DNA of 43,976 nt from a virus: IMG/VR virus record IMGVR_UViG_3300046002_003994, positions 1 to 43,976 of that record, one strand, 5' to 3'. A program made the translations under genes and the position numbers. Positions 1 through 8,400 of this stretch are shown here, one piece after another (positions within the stretch are counted from its first letter, which is position 1; the number at the start of each line of letters is the position of its first letter). The notes below the pieces were generated by a model. The model was not told the DNA's origin. It searched no databases and was given only the letters and a program-made list of their open reading frames with translations.

Positions 1-366
1 GACCGGGGCGACATCGCTGCAGGCATCGAGACCAGCGTCAACCGCTCGGTGCTGTGCTGGAGCGCGTTCATCGACGGCGAGCTGGCCGCGATCCTGGGCT
101 GCGCCCCGATCAACATCCTCACCGGCATCGGCTCGCCCTGGATGCTCGGCACGCCCGTGCTCGATGCGCACCAGCGTGTCCTTGTCCGCAGCACCCCCGA
201 GTACATTGCCCGAATGCTAAAGGCGTTCCCCCACCTGGTGAACTTCGTGCACGCGAACAACACCACCAGCGTGCGCTGGTTGCGCCGTCTGGGGTTCACG
301 CTGCACGCCGCTCAACCCTACGGTGCACTGGGAGAGCCTTTCCACCTGTTTGAAATGCGAGCCTGA
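1..366 (+). CDS. gp13-like internal virion / acetyltransferase-fold protein (3' part, cut by window edge)
   Basis: This is the C-terminal part of a small protein whose first codons are at 43750-43976. Across the circular junction it is 153 residues with a GTG start at 43750. The tail NNTTSVRWLRRLGF resembles the acetyl-CoA-site end of GNAT folds (neighbour...WL...GF), as in the T7 Gp13 family, an internal virion protein needed for particle assembly or infection. It lies directly after tail tubular protein B and 2 bp before the gp14-like gene, the same order as T7 genes 12-13-14. Enzyme activity is not implied. Base 2 (A) disagrees with the right-end copy (G at 43847), changing Gly to Asp, and is probably a contig-end error. 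Family assignment rests on order, size and the GNAT-like tail. Confidence 0.8.
   Translation, partial: DRGDIAAGIETSVNRSVLCWSAFIDGELAAILGCAPINILTGIGSPWMLGTPVLDAHQRVLVRSTPEYIARMLKAFPHLVNFVHANNTTSVRWLRRLGFTLHAAQPYGALGEPFHLFEMRA
3..128. repeat. Terminal direct repeat, left copy
   Basis: Bases 3-128 are identical to 43848-43973 (offset 43,845). The flanks differ: base 2 is A against G, and after 128 the sequence is CGG against TTT at the window end. The repeat lies within one open reading frame that continues correctly across the junction. This is what an assembler leaves when a circular or circularly permuted genome is linearised with a k-mer-sized overlap. A true short direct terminal repeat is also possible, but 126 bp inside a coding gene favours the assembly explanation. 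Confidence 0.9.
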
Positions 367-368
367 CC

Positions 369-851
369 ATGTGTGAACCAACCACAATTGCAATGATCGC
401 CATGGCGGCCGGTACTGCCGTATCCGCCAAGGCCTCCTACGACCAGGGCCAAGTCGCCAAGCAAGTTGGCCGCAACAATGCGACCATGGCGGAGTACGCC
501 GCGCAGGATGCGCAAAAGCGCGGCGAGGAAGACGCCGCCGCAATTCAGCGCAAAGGCGCAGCGCTCAAGTCCGCGCAACGCGTCAGCCTGGCCGCTCGAG
601 GCCTGGACCTGGGGTATGGCACGGCTGCCGACCTGCAAGACCAGACCGATTTCTTCACTCAATCCGACGTCGCCACCACTCGCACCAACGCTGGCCGCGA
701 CGCCTGGAGCATGCGCGCGCGCGGCCAGCAGGCGGTGTTCGAGGGCAACGCCGCTGCACGCAACGCCAATATGCAGGCCGCAGGCTCCCTGCTCAGTGGC
801 GCGGGCCAGGTGTCCGACAAGTGGAACACCTACAGCAAGAAAGGGCCGTAA
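369..851 (+). CDS. gp14-like internal virion / DNA-ejection protein
   Basis: A 160-residue protein. The N-terminus MCEPTTIAMIAMAAGTAVSA is a hydrophobic Ala/Met-rich segment, followed by a long Ala/Gln-rich helical region (QGQVAKQVGRNN, AAQDAQKRGEEDAAA) and a Gly-rich tail. This is the build of T7-like gp14 (196 residues in T7), which leaves the capsid first and forms the outer-membrane part of the ejection channel. The gene lies 2 bp after the gp13-like stop and 3 bp before the gp15-like start. Identification is by position and composition; no catalytic motif is present. Confidence 0.75.
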   Translation: MCEPTTIAMIAMAAGTAVSAKASYDQGQVAKQVGRNNATMAEYAAQDAQKRGEEDAAAIQRKGAALKSAQRVSLAARGLDLGYGTAADLQDQTDFFTQSDVATTRTNAGRDAWSMRARGQQAVFEGNAAARNANMQAAGSLLSGAGQVSDKWNTYSKKGP

Positions 852-854
852 ACC

Positions 855-2480
855 ATGCCGCAGGTTCCTGTCTACCAGGACCGCCAGGTCCGCACCGAGG
901 CGTTGCGCCCGGTGTTTCAAAACACGCCCGATGTCAGCTCGGGCGGTCGCGCACTGGGCCAAGGCCTGGGCCAGGTGGCCGAGGCCGCCGACCGTATCGA
1001 CCTGCGCGATGCGCAAGCGAAGGCCGCCACCGCCGAGTCACAAATCACCAGCGAGTGGATGAAGTGGGACGCGGAGAACCGCAACAAATACCGAGGAGCC
1101 AACGCCGACGGCTACGTGCCCGCCGCCGAGGCCTGGTGGAAGAGCGCCGCCGAGACCGCCGGGCAAGAGCTCAACCCCCGCGCCAAGAGCCTGGCCACAC
1201 AAAGCCTGCGCGCCAAGCAGATCGCCGCCTTGGGCAACGTGCAGACGTTCACCGTGGCCGAGAAGGAGCGCCACGCCGACGAGACCTACAGCGCCGACGT
1301 GGCGACCACGATCCAGTTCGGGGTGACCTCGGGTGATGTGGCCAGCACCGCCGTGCAGATCCGCGACAAGGCCGCCGTGCTCGGCGCACGCAAGGGCTGG
1401 ACCACCGAGCAGGTGCAGGCCGAGGCGGGCAAGAACCTGTCGGCGATGCACCTGGCACAGATCAGCAAGCTGGCCGAAAACAACGCCCAGGCCGCGCAGG
1501 CCTACTACGACGCCAACAAGGCCGAGGTCGGGTTCCAGAACCAGGCCCGCGTTGAGCAAGTGCTCAAAGGCGAGATGGACAACCAGTTCGCCACGCAGAC
1601 GGCCGCCGCCATGGCGGGCAAACCTCTGAGCGAGCAGCTGGCCGAGGCCAGCAAGATCACCGACCCGCAGCGCCGCGAGAAGACGCTCAACCAGGTGCGC
1701 AACAACTACGCCCTGGTCAAGCAGGCCGAGCAGGAGCAAGAGGCCAAGTTCTCTGACCAGGCCTGGCAAATGTTCAGCCGTGGCCAGAAGATCCCCGAGG
1801 CGATCCTCTCCGGCATGAACGGCCGCGAGCGCGCGCAGCTGCAAGAGTCGCAGCGCACACGCGCCGAGCGCCTGGCCCAAGGCACCCCGGTCAAGACCGA
1901 CATGCTGACCTACATCGACACCCGCGAGAAGCTCGCCCGTGGCGAGAAGGTCGACCTGCGCGCGCTCACCGAGAAGATCGGCAAGACTGAGATGGAGACG
2001 CTGCTCGACATCCAGACCACCGCCAGCAAGGGCGGGGTTAAGCAAGACAGCATGCTGACCGACGAGGCGCGCATCAACTCGGCGATCGTGGGCTTGGGCA
2101 TCGACAAGAAGAAAAACCCCGACGCCGCCGTCAAGCTCACCGACGAGATCGACCGCCGCGTGCGCTCGGCCTCTGCCGCCAAGGGCGGCAAAGACCTGAC
2201 CGCCGACGAGAAGCAAGGCATCGTCGACCGCGTCGTGATGGACAAGGTGTACGTGGACGAGTGGGGCACCGACCCGCAAAAGCCCCTGGCTTTGCTCACA
2301 CCGGACGAGCTCAAGAAGGCCTACGTCAACGTCAACGGCCGCAACGTGCCTGTGTCCTCGGTGCCGTCGATTGACCGCCGACAGATCGTCAAGGCGCTGC
2401 AGGCCACCGGCCAGCAACCCACAGAACAAGCCATCGTCGAGATGTACCTCGCTGGCAAACAGAAAGGCTCTGCCAAATGA
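855..2480 (+). CDS. gp15-like internal virion protein
   Basis: A 541-residue, mostly helical, charged protein rich in Ala, Gln, Glu and Lys, without a signal peptide or membrane segment. In T7, gp15 (747 residues) forms the periplasmic tube with gp16 during ejection, and this gene sits in the matching place between the gp14-like and gp16-like genes. It overlaps the next gene by 4 bp (ATGA). The N-terminal segment VPVYQDRQVRTEALRP recalls the start of many phage ejection proteins that begin with a short extended peptide. It is shorter than the T7 protein. Function is inferred from order and helical character only. Confidence 0.7.
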   Translation: MPQVPVYQDRQVRTEALRPVFQNTPDVSSGGRALGQGLGQVAEAADRIDLRDAQAKAATAESQITSEWMKWDAENRNKYRGANADGYVPAAEAWWKSAAETAGQELNPRAKSLATQSLRAKQIAALGNVQTFTVAEKERHADETYSADVATTIQFGVTSGDVASTAVQIRDKAAVLGARKGWTTEQVQAEAGKNLSAMHLAQISKLAENNAQAAQAYYDANKAEVGFQNQARVEQVLKGEMDNQFATQTAAAMAGKPLSEQLAEASKITDPQRREKTLNQVRNNYALVKQAEQEQEAKFSDQAWQMFSRGQKIPEAILSGMNGRERAQLQESQRTRAERLAQGTPVKTDMLTYIDTREKLARGEKVDLRALTEKIGKTEMETLLDIQTTASKGGVKQDSMLTDEARINSAIVGLGIDKKKNPDAAVKLTDEIDRRVRSASAAKGGKDLTADEKQGIVDRVVMDKVYVDEWGTDPQKPLALLTPDELKKAYVNVNGRNVPVSSVPSIDRRQIVKALQATGQQPTEQAIVEMYLAGKQKGSAK

Positions 2481-5400
2481 CGGATTACTTGAGCCTCGCG
2501 CAACAGCGCGCCCCCCAGGCCGCTGAAGAGCAGGACAACCCGTACATGCCCCTGGCGCAGCAGCAACAGGCGCTGCAGCAAAACCGCGCCCGCACCGTGC
2601 TCGAGACCGCACTGCGCGACGACCCCGACCTCGCCGCCGAGCGCCTGCGCGTGTCGCAGACCTCCGGCGTGCCTCTGCGCGTGGTCGAGCGCAACCTCGA
2701 CGAGCTGCGCGTGAAAGAGCGCGCCCGTGCAATCGACCTGGTCGACATGGCCCAAGAGTCGCCGGTGCTGTACCGCCAGATCACCGACCCCACCTTTGCC
2801 GCGACCTCGGTCGATGACCTCGACACGCTCAAGAACCTTGAGCGCTCGGTCGGCAAAAGTGTTCGTTACGTCATGGGCGCTGACGGCAAAGGCGGCCTGC
2901 CCTCGGACCTGGTCGACGCCACAAAGACCGTCGGCCTCGGGGCCACGGTCGGCATCGGCAAGATGGCGTTCGACGCCGCCGGTGTGGTCAACGATCTGAT
3001 CGGCTGGCAGTCCGGGGCGCAGGCTGCGCGCGGCACGGCCAAGCAACTGCAGGGCGTGATAGACAAGTACGGGTTCCAGCCCGAGAGCAGCACCGGCGAG
3101 GCCGTCAAGTCCGGCCTGCAGTCCGCAGGCACCAACCTGGCACTGCTGCCGATCGGCCTGGCTCGCGGGCTCTACGGCACCGCCAACCAGGCAGCCTCCG
3201 TGGTTGCTGGCCTGATGGCCGGGGGTGCGGGTGCTGCTGCGTTCAACGAAGCACGGGACAAGGGCCGCAACACGCTGCAAGCCGGGGTCTACGCCATCCC
3301 TGAAGCGACGTTTGAGTATGTGTTCGAGCGCATCCCTGCGGCCAAGCTGTTTGGTGACATTGCCGCCAACACCGGCCTGCTCAAGCTGATTGGCCGCCAG
3401 ACACTGAGCGAGGGCTGGACCGAGCAGGTCACGACGCTGGCCCAGGACTTCAACGAGTGGATGAACCTGAACCCCGACAAGACACTGGGCCAGTTCATCC
3501 AGGAGCGCCCCGAGGCCGCCTACCAGACGTTCATCGCCACCCTGGTCGGTGTGGGCGTGCAGACCACCACGATCAAGGGCATCAACAAGATCATCGAGAA
3601 GGCCAGCGATCAAAGCCTCAAGTTCGATCAGGACTTGCTCGAGAGCCAGATGCAACTGGCCGCCGCCTCGATGCTGCGCACGCGCAGCCCCGAGCAGTTC
3701 CGCGCCCACGTCCAGAACGTGGTCGACGCCAACGAGTCCGCCAAGAAAGAGATCTACATCGACGGTGAAGTGCTCAACCAGCTGCCACAGGAACTGCTGG
3801 CCCAGCTGCCTGAATCCGTGCGTGAGCAGATCCCTGCTGCGCTCGAGGCCCGCAGCACCGTGGCCATCCCGATGGCCGACGTGCTCACTGTCGCCCCCGG
3901 CACCGAGCTCGAGCAGATCCTGAACGACAACGCCCGCATGCGCCCAGACGCTGCCTCGCGTGTCGAGGCGCAGCTTGCACAGGAGTACCTGCAGCAAGAA
4001 GCCGAGCGCGTGATGCAGCAGGCCGCCGACACCAGCGCCTGGCAGCAAAGCAGCGAGGCTGTGCGCACCGAGATCCTGGGCCAGCTCAACAGCACCGGCC
4101 GGTTCACGTCCGACGTCAACGAGGCTTACGCCACGCTGCAGTCGAACTTCTTTTCGACCATGGCCGCCCGCACGGGCATGACGCCCACCGAGCTCTACCA
4201 GCGCTACAGCCTGAAGGTTGCAGCGAAGCAGGTGGGGCAGGGCGGTGTGCTGAACGCCGACCCGGCAACGCCTGAGTTCCGCGAATGGTTTGGCGAGTCC
4301 AAGGTGGTCGACGCGCAAGGCGCACCCCTGGTGCTTTACCGCGGCATGGCCGGGGAAACGATCCCGGAGGAGGGCGTCACAGAGATGCGCCCAACCACAG
4401 GTCTGCTCGGCACCGGCATCTACATGACCGGTTTCCCAGGGCGCGCCGCAGGTTACACCCGAGGCGAGCGGGGCCAAACTTACCCGCTCTACGCGGCCAT
4501 CCAAAACCCAATCAGCGAAGACGATTTTGTTGAGCGCTTTGGCCGCACGCGTCGCAGCCCTGAAGAAAACCAGGCGATCACCGACCAGCTGGTCAGCGAA
4601 GGCTACGACGGCATCATCGCCGAGCGCGGCCCTGGCCAGGCTTGGGAGGTTGTCGCGTTTCGCCCTGAGCAAGTCAAGTCGGTGTTCAACGAGCGCCCGA
4701 CTCAAGCGCCCGGCATGCTGGACCAGGCCGCCCGACAAAAGGCGGGTCCCGATGCGCCCGGCGTCGGACTGGAAGACGGCAACAAGCTGGGCTTCTGGCC
4801 AGCGCTGCGCGTCAAGTTGACCGCCAAGCTGAAGCTGCCCGAGAAGGCACCGATCCTGACCGGCACGGACAACAAGAACGCCGCCCGCCAGATCTCCGCG
4901 ATTGACGGCATCTTGAAGAAGTTCCCCAAGGCCACCGAGTCCACCGCCGAGTGGACGAAGATGATGGCCTACGCCCTCGGCTCGGCCGAGGTGCCGATCC
5001 CGCCCTACGCGTTCATCCGCGACCTCAACGGCACCGGCTCGCTGGACAAGCTGCGCACGTTGACCCAGGGCCAGATCGACGACGCCAGCCACGGCTTTGA
5101 AAACGCCGCCGAGTTCCGCCGCGCGTATCTTGCGGGCGAGCTGGGCGTGGAAACCACCGGCAAGCTGTTCATGTGGTCGTTCCTGTCGCGGGGCGTGTCG
5201 CCCTACACACAGGAGGCGCTGTTCATCGACGCCTTCGACGGCGCGGACCCCTGGATTGCGATGGCCGCGCGCGGTGAGTTCACCGAGGCCGTGTTCCCTG
5301 AGTACGAGGCCTGGGCCAAGTCGGTCGCCCCGAAGGGCAGTGGACAGCCAGGCGCAGGAGCCACGCACAACCTGAACGCCTTTGGCCAGGACTTCCTGTT

Positions 5401-8400
5401 CAAGATGTCGCGCGTCGGCACCGACGGCAAGACGCACATGCAGCGTCTGCACGACATGATGAGCGACCCCAACCAGACCGGTAAACAGATCCGCCGGGAG
5501 TTCGCCACCTTCGGTGAGGGCGTGGGCATCGACAACAAGGTTGTCAGTTTCACGCTGCTGGTGGCGGGCTTCCCCGATGTGATGGTGCTCGACCGGGTGC
5601 AGATTCGTCAGCTGTGGGACGACGGCCGCTTCAACGGCGTCAACCTGTACGACGGCGTGTCCGAGAAGCGGATGGTCACCGGCCGCGACGGTGAGACCGT
5701 TGAGAAAAACGTCGGCATCGCGGGCTCCTCGCTCAACAGCCTGGCCGAGGGCGCTCGAGGCATTCTGGTTTACGAAGCCATCGAGCGCGGCCTGGAAGGC
5801 AAGATCCAGCAAATGTACGCCGACCTGGGCCGACCCCAGGACGCCAGCATTGGCCGCTACCACTGGGAAACCTGGGTTGCTGACAGCCAACAAGAAGCCA
5901 GCCACGGCACGCTGGGGGCCATCCTGGCTGACGCCAAGGGTGACGACCAGGCGATCGCCAACGTATCCGCAAAACAAGGCGAATACGGTGCTTACGAGTA
6001 CGGTGCGCTGTACAATAGGGACTCTGACGGCTTGCCATGGTTCGGGTATGAAACTCCTACCGGCGGCCGCTTTGCGTTCTCGGTGCCTGCGTTTCGCGCC
6101 TTCCTAGAGGACATCAAGCGGCCTCGCACGGGCGTTGTTCCGACAGGGTTCAAGGTCACGAACCTGAAGAAGGATAAAGATGGCAACAACAAAATTGAAA
6201 TCGACCCCGGCTACAGCAACGGCCCCTGGTACAACCGCCCCGGCGTCAACCAAGACCGACTCGAAGAACGCGCCCGCTACTGGGCAGACCGCGCCGGTGG
6301 ATCCGGCGAAGGGCAACGCGCTATTGAAGAAGCTCTTCAGCAGCAAGCAGCCGATGGTGCCCGATCCAGCGCCGCAGGCCAACCCGAAGCAGGAGGCGTA
6401 AATGACCGATTGGAACAAGCCGGAGACCGAGCAGGACGCGCAGCTGACGCAGGATCGTCGCCGCTTCCAGGCGCTCCGGTCATTGCAGGCGCAACAGGGC
6501 CAGACCCCCGCCTCGTCGCCGTCGCCGAGCAATACGCCCGCGACAACGGCATCGACCTCAAGCGTCAATCCGAATACGTCAAAGTAGACCCCGAGCGCGC
6601 CGCGCGCATCGCGGCCGCCTACGAGGCGATGGCCCACGCCCCGCAGGACCCTGCGGTGCAAGAGGCCTACCAGAACCTGATCCAGCAGACCGTCGCGCAG
6701 TACCGCGCGCTCGAGGCGGCAGGCTACAAGTTCTGGTTCATCGACCCCACCAACGACCCGTACAAGAGCCCGTTCGACGCGATGCGCGAGATGCGCACCT
6801 CGCAGACCATGGGCGTGTTCCCGACGGTCGCAGGCTTTGGCAGCAACGACACCAACCCCTTCCCAGGTAACCCGCTCGAGGCCGACACCGGCATCCAGTG
6901 GCCCTACGGCTCGCCTGATGGTGAGCTGCGCCCAGTGCTGGCCAACGACCTGTTCCGTGCCGTGCACGACGCCTTTGGCCACGGCCTCGAGGGTGCGGGC
7001 TTCCGTGCCCAAGGCGAGGAGAACGCCTGGCAGGCGCACGCCCGTTTGTTCACGGGCAGCGCGGTCGCAGCGATCACCACCGAGACCCGCGGCCAAAACA
7101 GCTGGGTGAACTTCGGACCCTACGGCGAGAGCAACCAAACCGCCAAGGTCGAGGACACCGTGTTCGCCGACCAGAAGACCGGGCTGCTGCCCGAGTGGAC
7201 CTGGAACGAAGGCCGTGCGGGCGACATGCAGACCGATGTGCTCGAGCAAGGCCCCCGCGGCACGTTCAGCCCCAGCCAGCTGCTGCTGACACTCAACGAG
7301 AACGCCGACCTCTCCACCTTCCTGCACGAGTCGGGCCACTTCTTCCTCGAGGTGCTGGCCGACCTGTCCAGCCAACCCAACGCGCCCCAGCAGATCCAGG
7401 ACGACATGGCCGCCACGCTCAAGTGGTTTGGCGTGCGCAGCCTGGCCACCTGGAACCAGATGACGCTCGACGAAAAGCGCCCCTACCACGAGCGCTGGGC
7501 CGAGTCCTTCGAGCAGTACCTGTTCGAGGGCAAGGCCCCCAGCCCCGAGCTGCAGCCGCTGTTCCGTCGGTTCCGTTCCTGGCTGGTCAACGTCTACCAG
7601 TCGCTGACGCAGTTCATGCGTGCGCGCGACCTCAAGGTCAACGACGAAGTGCGCCAGGTGTTCGATCGCCTGGTGGCCACCGACGAGCAGATCGCCCAGG
7701 CCGAGGAGGCCGCGGGCATGCTGCCCGACTTCGACGCCACCAACGAGGCGATCGAGCAGCTGCAGGCGCGCTCGCTGCGCGACCTGAAGTGGACCGTCAA
7801 GGCCCGCGGCAAAGTGCTCAAGGCGCTTGAGAAACAGACCAAGGAGCTGCGCAAAGAGGTCGAGGCCGAAGTGCGTGCCGAGGTCGAGCAGCAACCACTC
7901 TACAAGGCCATGAACTGGCTGAAGAAGGGTGAGACCACCGACCCCGCCACCGGCGACGTCGTGAAGGCCGAGAAGGGCTACCGCCTGCTGACCACGGCCC
8001 TGGCCGAGACGTACCCCGAGACGATGCTCTCACGCCCAGACCTCACCGGCCTGCGCGGGATGACTGGCAAGGAAGGCCTGCACCCTGACATGGTGGCCGA
8101 CATGTTCGGCTTCGAGTCGGGCGACAAGCTGGTGCGCGCCATCCTCGACGCCGAGCCGATCGCAAGCGTGATCGAAGGCATGACCGACCAGCGCATGCTC
8201 GAGCGCCACGGCGACCTGGCCACACCCGAGGCGCGCGAGGCGGCCGCCAACGAGGCCGTGCACAACGAGGCCCGCGCCCGCAGCCTGGCCACCGAGTTGA
8301 AGTCCCAGGCCGAGATGCTGAACCCGCGCCAAGACACCGGGCGCACGGCCAGCAACGGCCGGGCCATCACCGTCAACGCAATCACCGCCGCGGCCAAGCA

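Noticed and set aside
2321-5977. Very long open frame (1218 codons) on the minus strand opposite the giant ejection gene
   Set aside because: It is the usual mirror of a GC-rich gene with G/C third positions: Leu/Gly/Val/Arg/His-rich, no motif, no promoter or ribosome binding site. The same applies to 1038-2732, 6104-7894 and 8030-10444.
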